DNA of 64,000 bases from Ewingella allii (lineage in GTDB: Bacteria > Pseudomonadota > Gammaproteobacteria > Enterobacterales > Enterobacteriaceae). The notes under the pieces were generated by a model that was given only the letters and a program-made list of their open reading frames with translations, searched no databases and was not told the DNA's origin. The position numbers and the translations under genes are program-made. The DNA lies in contig NZ_JAWUDN010000001.1 of assembly GCF_044430645.1 (NCBI RefSeq), positions 372,001 through 436,000 on the forward strand. The letters are read 5' to 3'. Shown here in pieces: positions 25,114 through 33,316 of this stretch. Positions within the stretch are counted from its first letter, which is position 1, and each line of letters starts with the position of its first letter.

Positions 25114-26037
25114 ATGACCCGAACAGCCTTCCGCTCCCTGCTGCCTTTAATCGGTGCACTTTTCGCGTTGTATTTTATCTGGGGTTCGACCTATTTTGTC
25201 ATTCGCATCGGCGTAGAGAGCTGGCCGCCGCTGATGATGGCCGGTCTGCGCTTTTTCATCGCGGGCTGCGTGATGTTCACCTTTTTGCTACTGCGCGGCT
25301 ATAAGTTCCCGACGCTGAAACAGTGGCTGTCGGCGGGGGCCATCGGCATTCTGCTGCTGGCGGTGGGCAATGGCCTGGTGACCGTCGCCGAGCATTTGGA
25401 CGTGCCCTCCGGCATTGCCGCCGTGATGGTCGCCACCGTGCCGCTTTTTACTTTATGTTTCAGCCGCCTGTGGGGGATGCCGAACAGCCGTCTGGAGTGG
25501 ACCGGCGTCGCCATCGGCCTGTTTGGCATTGTGTTGTTGAATACCGGCAGCAGCCTCGGCGGAAATCCCTGGGGCGCGGTACTGATTTTGATCGCTTCCA
25601 TCAGCTGGGCTTTTGGCTCGGTATGGAGTTCACGCCTGACCTTGCCAACTGGCCTGATGGCCGGTGCCGCCGAGATGATTGTCGCGGGCGTCGTGCTGCT
25701 GGCCGCCAGTTATTTGAATGGCGAAAAACTCGCTGCCACGCCGTCGCTGAGTGGTTTTCTAACGCTGGGCTACCTGATGGTGTTCGGCTCGATGATTGCC
25801 ATTAGCGCCTATATGTTCCTGCTGAAAACCGTTCGCCCGGCCATCGCCACCAGTTACGCCTACGTCAACCCCATCGTCGCCGTACTGATCGGCATCGGGT
25901 TCGGCGGCGAATGGCTATCCCCAGTAGAGTGGGTCGCGCTGGTAGTGATTTTATGCGCGGTGCTGTTGGTGACGCTTGGGAAGTTTGTGTTTGGGAGGAA
26001 ACCGGCGGTGATTCAGGAGGTTAAGAGTAATCTTTGA
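25114..26037 (+). CDS. yedA: EamA/DMT-family exporter YedA
   Basis: A 307-residue drug/metabolite-transporter protein with ten helices in two EamA repeats. It matches E. coli YedA closely (ALFALYFIWGSTYFVIRIGVESWPPLMMAG, VAEHLDVPSGIAAVMVATVPLFTLCFSRL, ATSYAYVNPIVAVLIG). Start at 25114: upstream in-frame codons have no homology. The E. coli protein has no firm substrate. It is followed by mosaic repeat copy B. Confidence 0.9.
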   Translation: MTRTAFRSLLPLIGALFALYFIWGSTYFVIRIGVESWPPLMMAGLRFFIAGCVMFTFLLLRGYKFPTLKQWLSAGAIGILLLAVGNGLVTVAEHLDVPSGIAAVMVATVPLFTLCFSRLWGMPNSRLEWTGVAIGLFGIVLLNTGSSLGGNPWGAVLILIASISWAFGSVWSSRLTLPTGLMAGAAEMIVAGVVLLAASYLNGEKLAATPSLSGFLTLGYLMVFGSMIAISAYMFLLKTVRPAIATSYAYVNPIVAVLIGIGFGGEWLSPVEWVALVVILCAVLLVTLGKFVFGRKPAVIQEVKSNL

Positions 26038-26060
26038 GTCTTTAAATCTTCAAATTCTAG

Positions 26061-26482
26061 TTCAAAACCGTGGGCTCGCCGCCCACACTGGCCCAAAGGG
26101 TTTTAAACGAAACCCTTTGGAATCCTGCGTTCTTTGCTGTTGGAAGATCGAGGCTGCGCAGGGTTGTAATGGACGTGTTTCAGCGGCCACGGTGATCGTC
26201 GCGAAGTGCCGCCGCTTAGGCGGTTCCCGAATTTCAGGCTTCGAGACCAAAGGCTCGAAGCCTGAAGCGAAGGCACCGCCTAAGCGGCGACATTTTGCGG
26301 TGGATAATTGAAGTACCTGAAACACGTCCGCCCAACGAGCGGAGCGCGCAGTAAAGAGCCGGGGAGTCTTGAGGGGCGCGGCGATAGGCGCCCCTCGAGG
26401 CCGGTGTGGCGGCAGCGCACGGTTTTGAACTTAAACGGTGTGGGCCGACGCCCACGGTTTTGAAGTTGAAGTTGAAGTTGAC
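26061..26482. repeat. Mosaic palindromic intergenic element, copy B (about 420 bp)
   Basis: Nested inverted repeats from outside in: terminal arms around TTCAAAACCGTGGGC, hairpin AAAGGGTTT / AAACCCTTT, GGACGTGTTTCAG / CTGAAACACGTCC, CGCCGCTTAGGCGGT / ACCGCCTAAGCGGCG, and apex TTCAGGCTTCGAG / CTCGAAGCCTGAA. Near the right end are a GAGGGGCGC / GCGCCCCTC hairpin, a duplicated terminal arm, and GAAGTT three times (26462-26479). It lies between convergent yedA and puuD. Confidence 0.9.
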
Positions 26483-26510
26483 TTAAGCAGGGCCCAACCC
26501 GGGGATATCT

Positions 26511-27296
26511 CTACCCCCTATGATACTTCCGACATGCAGAGACGAAGGATTCGAACAGCTGACGCGACACGGCGTCGGTCAAGCTGTGCCACTCGGGGTG
26601 CCACTGGACGCCGAGGGCGAAGGGGTGGCTGCGCACGCTGACGGCTTCCACCAGATTGTCCGGTGCGCGGGCCTCGACGCTAAGCTCTGCGCCCAGACGC
26701 TTCGCGCCTTGGCCGTGCAGTGAGTTCACCTGAAAAGACTGATAATCGGGCAGAAGCTCTGCCAGCAGGCCGCCCGGCTCGATGTTAACGGGGTGAACCA
26801 GCGCGAATTGCTCGTCGTGGGAGAGGGAGGTGTCCTCGCGGTGATCCATATAGCCCGGCTCTTCCTGTACTTTGCGATACAGGCTGCCGCCGGTGGCGAC
26901 CACCAACTCCTGCATACCACGGCAGGCGGCGAGCAGAGGGATGCCTTGGGCTAAGGTCGCGCGGATCAGCGCAATACTTAGCTTGTCGCGCCCCGGATCG
27001 GCCAGCTCCTCGATACCGTCTTCGTTATACCAGTGCGGCTCGACATTGCTCGGGCTGCCGGTGAGGAAAATGCCGTCGAGACGTGCTAACACTTCCTCGA
27101 TAGCGCCCTCCCGTGAGGCCAATTCGTGTGGCAAACAGACGGGGATGGCGTTGGCGTTGAAAATCGCGTCGAGATACTTCTCGTGTACGGTCAGTGCCGG
27201 GTTCTCATCAATGCTATTGGCACACATGACGACCCCAATGATCGGTCTGTAGCTCTCTTCTTTTCTGGCTGGTGCCTGGGAAAATATGGTGCTCAT
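26511..27296 (-). CDS. puuD: Gamma-glutamyl-GABA hydrolase
   Basis: Class-I glutamine-amidotransferase-fold hydrolase of 261 residues releasing GABA from gamma-glutamyl-GABA in the Puu putrescine pathway. The triad is visible: Cys125 in LLAACRGMQE, His233 and Glu235 in VQWHPEW. IFLTGSPSNVEPHWY is the PuuD substrate loop. It is divergent from puuA across 338 bp, the E. coli arrangement, but puuR, puuC, puuB and puuE are missing from this cluster. Confidence 0.93.
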   Translation of the reverse strand: MSTIFSQAPARKEESYRPIIGVVMCANSIDENPALTVHEKYLDAIFNANAIPVCLPHELASREGAIEEVLARLDGIFLTGSPSNVEPHWYNEDGIEELADPGRDKLSIALIRATLAQGIPLLAACRGMQELVVATGGSLYRKVQEEPGYMDHREDTSLSHDEQFALVHPVNIEPGGLLAELLPDYQSFQVNSLHGQGAKRLGAELSVEARAPDNLVEAVSVRSHPFALGVQWHPEWHSLTDAVSRQLFESFVSACRKYHRG

Positions 27297-27634
27297 TTTA
27301 CCGCCTCGTTGAGTGGTCGAAAGGGAAAGAAATCCGCGCCTTATCGCGTTTTGTTGCCTATTTTTTGGCTGTTATTCCATTAAAATTAGCAGCGGGGAGT
27401 TGCTTTTTCAAACCTATATGTAAAGGAATTGTTGCTATTGCAAAACAATTCTGATGGGTCTAGGGTTAATATTGAGACAAATATGTCTTCGAGGAATGAG
27501 GTGTGCCCCTTATATGATCTGAGAGTGCCGTTGCATTAAGAAGTTCGCAGTGAAGTAGTAAAGGCGGGGCATCATGGTGGTGTCGTGGTCGCCTCAATAT
27601 CCGCCTCAAACCTGAGGCAAACGGTGGAAATTTT
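27297..27634. promoter_or_regulatory. Divergent puuD/puuA promoter region with palindromic candidate operator
   Basis: 338 bp with no gene. GAATTGTT / AACAATTC, arms of 8 bp separated by 10 bp, lie at 27426-27451. This is a candidate regulator site; it does not obviously match the E. coli PuuR box as I recall it. Confidence 0.5.
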
Positions 27635-29068
27635 ATGCAAACCTTAATTCTTGAATCGAATAGTTCCGAAGTTGAAGACTTCGCAGCACACGGCGAAGAG
27701 AAGCGAAGCAGCGCGTTCCAGGATGAAGTTAACCAATACCTGGAACGTCACCCACTTACTCTGCATGTCGATGTTCTTCTTACCGATTTAAATGGTACCT
27801 TCCGCGGAAAACGCATTCCCGTCTCTACTCTGCTTAAAGTCGAAAAAGGCTGTTACTTCCCTGCCTCCGTGTTTGCTATGGATATTCTTGGCAACGTGGT
27901 GGAAGAGGCGGGCCTTGGCCAAGAGCTAGGCGAGCCGGATCGCATTTGTCTTCCTATCCCCGGAACATTAACCCCCTCCGCTTCGGACCCAGAGCATATT
28001 GCTCAGCTGTTGCTGACCATGCTTGACGAAGATGGCACTCCCTTTGACGTTGAACCCCGCAATGTGCTGAATCACCTATGGCAAACATTGCGCCAGCGAG
28101 GATTATTCCCGGTGGTAGCGGTAGAGTTGGAGTTCTATCTGCTCGATAAGCAGCGAGATGCGGAAGGGTTTATTCAGCCACCTTGTAACCCGGGGACCAC
28201 TGAGCGAAGTATTCATACTCAGGTCTATTCGGTAGATAATCTCGACCATTTCGCCGACGTTCTCAACGATATCGATCGCCTTGCTCTAATGCAAGGTCTG
28301 CCGGCCGATGGCGCGGTGGCGGAGTCATCTCCCGGCCAGTTCGAAATCAACTTGCACCACAGCGACAACATCCTGCGGGCCTGTGACCACGCGCTGGCGC
28401 TCAAGCGTTTAGTGCGTCTGGTGGCCGAAAATCATGGGATGGAAGCCACTTTTATGGCGAAACCTTATGATGATTACGCCGGTAGCGGCATGCACATTCA
28501 TATCAGCGTGCTGGATGATAACGGCAAGAACCTGTTTGCTGGCACGGAGTCGGAAGACTCGGCGCTGATGAAACGCGCGTTGGCTGGTTTGATTGAGCTG
28601 ATGCCTGCGTCGATGGCGATTTTAGCGCCGAACGTCAATGCTTTCCGCCGATTCCAGCCCGGCATGTATGTGCCAACGCAGGCGTCGTGGGGGCATAACA
28701 ACCGTACCGTGGCGCTGCGCGTGCCGTGTAGCGGTGCTGTTGACCACCGCGTGGAGTATCGCGTTGCCGGTGCCGATGCCAACCCGTATCTGGTAGTGGC
28801 AACTGTACTTGCCGGGATGTTACATGGATTTGACAATGAACTGCCTCTGCCGGAACCCGTCACGGGTAATGGTCTGGAGCAGGAAGGTATTCCGTTACCT
28901 ATTCGTCAGAGTGATGCCTTGGCAGCCTTTGACGAGCAGGGCGCGCTGAAGAAATATCTTGGGGAGCGTTTCTCGCAGGTCTATCACGCGTGTAAATCTG
29001 ATGAACTGTTACAGTTCGAGCGTCGAGTGACTGAAACAGAAATCGATTGGATGCTGCGCAATGCCTAA
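27635..29068 (+). CDS. puuA: Gamma-glutamylputrescine synthetase
   Basis: Glutamine-synthetase-fold ligase of 477 residues joining glutamate and putrescine using ATP, the first step of the Puu pathway. It aligns with E. coli PuuA (472 aa): DVLLTDLNGTFRGKRIPVS, VAVELEFYLLD (metal site), ESSPGQFEINLHH, SGMHIHIS (metal/ATP His) and the ammonia/glutamate region NRTVALRVP. The N-terminal 20 residues are variable. A terminator about 130 bp downstream separates it from puuP. Confidence 0.96.
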   Translation: MQTLILESNSSEVEDFAAHGEEKRSSAFQDEVNQYLERHPLTLHVDVLLTDLNGTFRGKRIPVSTLLKVEKGCYFPASVFAMDILGNVVEEAGLGQELGEPDRICLPIPGTLTPSASDPEHIAQLLLTMLDEDGTPFDVEPRNVLNHLWQTLRQRGLFPVVAVELEFYLLDKQRDAEGFIQPPCNPGTTERSIHTQVYSVDNLDHFADVLNDIDRLALMQGLPADGAVAESSPGQFEINLHHSDNILRACDHALALKRLVRLVAENHGMEATFMAKPYDDYAGSGMHIHISVLDDNGKNLFAGTESEDSALMKRALAGLIELMPASMAILAPNVNAFRRFQPGMYVPTQASWGHNNRTVALRVPCSGAVDHRVEYRVAGADANPYLVVATVLAGMLHGFDNELPLPEPVTGNGLEQEGIPLPIRQSDALAAFDEQGALKKYLGERFSQVYHACKSDELLQFERRVTETEIDWMLRNA

Positions 29069-29198
29069 GGTGCTGATGAGGCTGGGACAAATATCGATTG
29101 TTTATTGACCAGACCTAACGCGTAGAAAGAAATTGCATTTGAGGGCTTCAAAATCTTGTCATCGGCCCTCGATTTAGTGCAAAATACGCCACATGCAG

Positions 29199-29234
29199 AA
29201 TAACCGACGCTTAAAGGCGCCGGTTATTTTTTTT
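29199..29234 (+). terminator. Terminator of puuA
   Basis: AATAACCG-CGC paired with GCG-CGGTTATT around TTAAA, then eight T. Confidence 0.9.
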
Positions 29235-29552
29235 GCATTGTGAGTTACACAAACTAAATTCAACAGAGGCCGGACCTAGATCCGGATAGATAACCAGGTT
29301 CGTGTGCGACCCCAAATTACTAAACGGTCGCCACTATGAGGAAATGCATGATGGGGCAATACTTTAAACCAGTACCGGTACCCGCCGGTCTCTTTGTCAG
29401 CTGCGGCCAACAACGCTCAGCCTTCACTTGCGTGCACAACGATGTGAAGCTCAATCCTCCGTTCTCTGGTTATTCAACACGAAGTTTTCCCTGTACTTTG
29501 CGCACGGAGACGTTTACACGTCCTATGCATGCAAATCAGGGAGGGCTGAGCC
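29235..29552 (+). promoter_or_regulatory. Long (about 300-bp) structured leader upstream of puuP
   Basis: Between the puuA terminator and the puuP start are CCGGA / TCCGG (about 29272-29286), GCGACC / GGTCGC (about 29306-29333), ACCGGTACC, and GGAGACGTTTACACGTCC near 29506. Length and hairpin density suggest post-transcriptional control, but I match it to no known riboswitch class. Confidence 0.45.
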
Positions 29553-29563
29553 ATGTCTGCTAA
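29351..29563 (+). CDS. Possible upstream ORF overlapping the puuP start
   Basis: A GAGGAAATGC sequence precedes tandem ATGs at 29348/29351. A 70-codon frame (MGQYFKPVPVPAG...) ends at 29563, 11 nt into puuP. The composition (many Cys, Arg, Thr, Pro) does not look like a folded protein. If translated, it would couple or gate puuP translation. It could also be a chance frame in a structured leader. Confidence 0.3.
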   Translation: MGQYFKPVPVPAGLFVSCGQQRSAFTCVHNDVKLNPPFSGYSTRSFPCTLRTETFTRPMHANQGGLSHVC

Positions 29564-30932
29564 TGTCTCTTCTGCCGCTCCGGCAACCAATCGCGTACAG
29601 CTGCGTAAAACCCTGACTTTGGTTCAGGTTGTGATGATGGGTCTCGCCTATCTGCAACCCATGACCATTTTCGATACCTTTGGCATTGTGTCCGGTCTGA
29701 CTGACGGCCACGTGGCAACGGCGTATATCTTCGCGCTGATCGCGGTACTCTTTACTGCGGTAAGTTACGGCAAGCTGGTTCGCCGCTTCCCGTCTGCGGG
29801 TTCTGCATATACTTACGCACAGAAAGCCATCAGCCCGCACGTCGGCTTTATGGTTGGCTGGTCATCCCTGCTGGACTACCTGTTCATGCCGATGATCAAC
29901 ATCCTGTTGGCGAAAATTTACCTGGAAGCTATCTTCCCGGGCGTACCGTCGTGGATTTTCGTGACCGCGCTGGTGGCGATGATGACGGCCTTTAACCTGC
30001 GTGGCATCAAGGTTGTTGCCAACCTCAACAGCATCATCGTTGTGGTTCAGGTCGCCATTATGGTGGTGTTCATGGGTCTGCTTATCCGTGGCGTTTACAT
30101 GGGTGAGGGCGCAGGGACGCTGGCAAGTACGAAACCATTCTTCAGTGAGAACGCACACGTGGTGCCGATGATCACCGGGGCAACGATTCTGTGCTTCTCG
30201 TTCTTGGGCTTTGACGGCATCAGTTCCCTGTCTGAAGAGACGCCGAACGCCGGTAAAGTTATTCCGAAAGCGATTTTCCTGACTGCGCTGATTGGCGGCA
30301 TCATCTTTGTTGTGGTGTCTTACTTCCTGCAACTGTACTTCCCGGATATCTCGCGTTTCCACGATCCGGACGCATCACAGCCAGAAATCATGCTGTATGT
30401 GGCAGGCAAGTTCTTCCAGTCAGTGATCCTGTGCTTTAGCTGCGTGACGGTATTGGCGTCAGGCATGGCGGCACACGCCGGTGTTTCACGTCTGCTGTAC
30501 GTGATGGGCCGTGATGGCGTATTCCCGGAAAAACTGTTCGGCTACGTGCATCCAAAATGGCGTACCCCGACCTTCAACGTGATGTTGGTCGGCGTAGTGG
30601 CAATGTCCGCTGTAACCTTTGACCTGGTGACTGCAACGGCGTTGATTAACTTTGGTGCGCTGGTGGCCTTCACCTTTGTGAACCTGTCGGTTATTTCGCA
30701 GTTCTACATTCGTGAGCAGAAGAACAAGACCTTCAAAGATCACCTGCATTATCTGATTCTGCCAGTGATTGGTGCCCTGACCGTCGGCGCGCTGTGGTTG
30801 AACCTCGAAGCCAGCTCAATGACGCTGGGTCTGGTTTGGGGCGCAATTGGTTTAGGTTATTTAGCCTTTATCACCAATTTCTTCCGCCAGCAGCCGCCGC
30901 AGATGAGTGGCGAAATCGCTCCAGAAGCATAA
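29553..30932 (+). CDS. puuP: APC-family putrescine importer PuuP-like
   Basis: A 459-residue amino acid/polyamine/organocation carrier with 12 helices. Very similar to E. coli PuuP: VVMMGLAYLQPMTIFDTFGIVSG (helix 1 substrate loop), SAGSAYTYAQKAISPHVGFMVGW, CFSFLGFDGISSLSEETPN and FGYVHPKWRTP. It imports putrescine by proton symport in E. coli. It is separated from puuA by a terminator and a long leader, so it is expressed on its own transcript here. The ribosome site GGGAGGG is strong. Confidence 0.9.
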   Translation: MSANVSSAAPATNRVQLRKTLTLVQVVMMGLAYLQPMTIFDTFGIVSGLTDGHVATAYIFALIAVLFTAVSYGKLVRRFPSAGSAYTYAQKAISPHVGFMVGWSSLLDYLFMPMINILLAKIYLEAIFPGVPSWIFVTALVAMMTAFNLRGIKVVANLNSIIVVVQVAIMVVFMGLLIRGVYMGEGAGTLASTKPFFSENAHVVPMITGATILCFSFLGFDGISSLSEETPNAGKVIPKAIFLTALIGGIIFVVVSYFLQLYFPDISRFHDPDASQPEIMLYVAGKFFQSVILCFSCVTVLASGMAAHAGVSRLLYVMGRDGVFPEKLFGYVHPKWRTPTFNVMLVGVVAMSAVTFDLVTATALINFGALVAFTFVNLSVISQFYIREQKNKTFKDHLHYLILPVIGALTVGALWLNLEASSMTLGLVWGAIGLGYLAFITNFFRQQPPQMSGEIAPEA

Positions 30933-30940
30933 GTTTAAAA

Positions 30941-30965
30941 GGGACCCGCAAGGGTCCTTTTTTTT
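30941..30965 (+). terminator. Terminator of puuP
   Basis: GGGACCC-GCA-AGGGTCC stem followed by eight T. Confidence 0.92.
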
Positions 30966-31000
30966 GCCCTTTGGAAAGGGCAGGAAACTTTCTTTTAAGG

Positions 31001-31642
31001 TCTCAAGGTCGTGCGCTGCCGCCACACCGCCAAAACCTTGCGTTGCCACGCAAACTGGCCCAGAAGGCGCGTAAGCGCGCGCCCTCTGGACACCCGCGCT
31101 TTTTATTGCTGGAAGATCGAGGCTGCGCAGGGTTGGAATGGACATGTTTCAGCAGCCACTGTGTTCGCCGCGAAGTGCCGCCGCTTAGGCGGTTCCCGAA
31201 TTTCAGGCTTCGAGCCTTTGGTCTCGAACCATTCATTCGGCGTCACTTCTGAACGCGACCTACTGGCATTTACACCGAACCTTTCCATCAAACTCTTCAA
31301 AAATCTGAAAACCTCTGAAACGGCACGACCGAGATGCTCAAAACCGCAGTCAAAAATGGCGCTGAGCGAGAGGTTCGAGACCCAAGGCTCGAATCCCGTG
31401 GCGAAGGTACCGCCTAAGCGGCGACATTTTGCGGTGTGAACCTAAGCCCCTGAAACATGTCCATTTCTACGAGCGAAGCGCGCAGTGAAAGAGCCGGGGA
31501 GTCTTGAGGGGCGCGGCGATAGGCGCCCTTCAAGGCCGGTGTGGCGGCAGCGCACGGTTTTGACCTTAAAGGCCAGTGTGGGCGGCGAGCCCACGGTTTT
31601 GAAGTTGAAGTTGAAGTTGAAGTTGAAGTTGAAGTTGAAGTT
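31001..31642. repeat. Mosaic palindromic intergenic element, copy C (about 640 bp)
   Basis: Same nested plan as copy B. The terminal arm CGTGCGCTGCCGCCACACCG pairs perfectly with its complement near 31540-31560. Next come AATGGACATGTTTCAG / CTGAAACATGTCCATT, CGCCGCTTAGGCGGT / ACCGCCTAAGCGGCG, and apex arms GGTCTCGAACC / GGTTCGAGACC. The apex holds an extra spacer of about 140 bp absent from copy B. It ends in GAAGTT repeats and lies between convergent puuP and sbcB. Confidence 0.9.
31601..31642 (+). repeat. Tandem hexamer repeat (GAAGTT)7
   Basis: Seven exact GAAGTT units abut the right end of copy C. Copy B carries three units at the same place and copy A none, so the number varies between copies. 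Confidence 0.97.
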
Positions 31643-31660
31643 AAAAGCGTAACCCTACCG

Positions 31661-33088
31661 TTACGCCACCAACCCCTTCCCATAATCAAATAGCGCCTTC
31701 AGCAGGGCGGTTTTCTCGGCATCATCCTCGTACAAGTTGTACAGCGACTCTAACTGCAACACGTAATCTTGCACGCGTTCGGCGTTGAGTTTTTCCTGAC
31801 GATGCTCACGCCAGCGGCGCTGCTCGGCGTCGGTGAGGGTGGTGGGGAAATTGCGGGCGCGATAGCGAAATAGCAGCGTTTCGATGCGTGAATCGTTAAA
31901 AGTTAAATCTAGGGCTGGCAGATTTTCCGGTTTGGTTTCCAGAATAATGCGCATCGCGGCGCGGTCGGCGTCGCTGAAGAAACCGTCGTACAGGCGGGCA
32001 TCGACGTCGTCGGAGCCTTTAAACGGCTCGGCCTCGGCGAACAAGGCCACCACTTTTTCGCGCACTTGGGTGTTCTGGCGCAAAAGTTGCAGATTTTGCA
32101 GGCAACGCTCGCGATCAATGCCCAAACGCTCAGCATTTTCGGGTAATAGCGTTTTAGCTGGAGCTACCACTGGGCACTTATTAATGTGCAATAGCTTGAT
32201 CGGCAATGGCGACTGGCCCGGCTCGAGGGCTTCGCGACGGGTGTACAGCCGTTCGCGCATTGCATCGGCGTCCAGCTCGAGAAGTGGGGTCATATCGCCA
32301 CCCAAATCACAGACAATCACCGCGTTTTTATTCTCCGGATGCCACGCCAGCGGCGCTATCCACGCCGTGTTGCCACGGGCCGCGCCGAACATGCCGGAAA
32401 CGTGAACCAGCGGCGTCATGGCCGGAATGTCGATTAACGCATTGATTTTATGCTTATTACGATGCTCAAGCAGGAAGGCGAACAGGCGCGGCTGGGCCTG
32501 TTTCACCAACTTGGCCATGGCAATGGTGGCGTAAACGTCGGCCATGGCGTCGTGGGCATTTTCATGTTCGATACCGTTGGCTTTGGTCAGATGCTCGAGG
32601 CGGAAACTCGGGAAACCGTCGTCGTTTTCCGGCCAGTTAATGCCGTCCGGTCGCAGGGCGTAGCAGGCGCGCATGACGTCGAGCAGATCCCAGCGAGAAT
32701 TGCCATATTGCCAGCTGTAGGCATAAGGATCGTAGAAGTTACGGTAGAAAATGTTGCGGCTGACTTCATCATCAAATCGGATGTTGTTATAGCCCACAAT
32801 GCAGGTGCCCGGCACGCTAAAGGCTTGGTGGATCTGCGCGCTGAACTCCGCCTCGCTTAGCCCCTTCTCCAGCGCTAGCTGTGGCGTAATGCCGGTTATC
32901 ATCACGGCTTCAGGCTCGGGCAAATAGTCATCAGACGGGCGGCAGTAAATCACGAGCGGCTCTTCAATGATGTTGAAATCCTCATCGGTGCGCACACCGG
33001 CGAACTGCGCAGGGCGGTCCAGCGCCGGATTCTTACCGAAGGTTTCATAGTCATGAAAGTAGAAGGTTTTTTGCGGCTTGTCTGACAT
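31661..33088 (-). CDS. sbcB: Exodeoxyribonuclease I
   Basis: A 475-residue 3'-5' single-strand DNA exonuclease used in recombination and mismatch repair. DnaQ-fold motifs: Exo I with Asp13 and Glu15 in FHDYETFG, Exo II GYNNIRFDDEVSRN, Exo III HDAMADVYATI. The C-terminal SSB-interacting region follows the E. coli pattern (FNDSRIETLLFRYRARNFP). Start at 33088 (MSDKPQKT); the longer frame adds 15 unmatched residues. Divergent from yeeA, which is near sbcB in E. coli too. Confidence 0.97.
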   Translation of the reverse strand: MSDKPQKTFYFHDYETFGKNPALDRPAQFAGVRTDEDFNIIEEPLVIYCRPSDDYLPEPEAVMITGITPQLALEKGLSEAEFSAQIHQAFSVPGTCIVGYNNIRFDDEVSRNIFYRNFYDPYAYSWQYGNSRWDLLDVMRACYALRPDGINWPENDDGFPSFRLEHLTKANGIEHENAHDAMADVYATIAMAKLVKQAQPRLFAFLLEHRNKHKINALIDIPAMTPLVHVSGMFGAARGNTAWIAPLAWHPENKNAVIVCDLGGDMTPLLELDADAMRERLYTRREALEPGQSPLPIKLLHINKCPVVAPAKTLLPENAERLGIDRERCLQNLQLLRQNTQVREKVVALFAEAEPFKGSDDVDARLYDGFFSDADRAAMRIILETKPENLPALDLTFNDSRIETLLFRYRARNFPTTLTDAEQRRWREHRQEKLNAERVQDYVLQLESLYNLYEDDAEKTALLKALFDYGKGLVA

Positions 33089-33316
33089 TGCGGAATTGAC
33101 CCTTAATCGCGGCGAAATGTGATGTTGCGGCATAGCAAACAGCCGTTAAGGATACCACTCGACAGCCAGATGTCATGGGGAAATCTGTCAAGCTTCGGCA
33201 TGTGCTGGATATTCGACTAAAGTTTGATTCAACCCCAGTAAAACCGCAGTGATCCCCCACCGCAACTCGGCTAAACTACCCGCCATCGATTCTTCCGCTT
33301 TAAGAATGGGCACCGC

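Noticed and set aside
26117..26641. Several 60-100 codon frames within mosaic element B and its flank
   Set aside because: They arise from GC-rich palindromic repeat sequence, occur on both strands, and lack ribosome sites.
31011..31689. Frames of 90-140 codons within mosaic element C
   Set aside because: Same reason as for element B; one is only translation of the GAAGTT array (Ser-Thr repeats).
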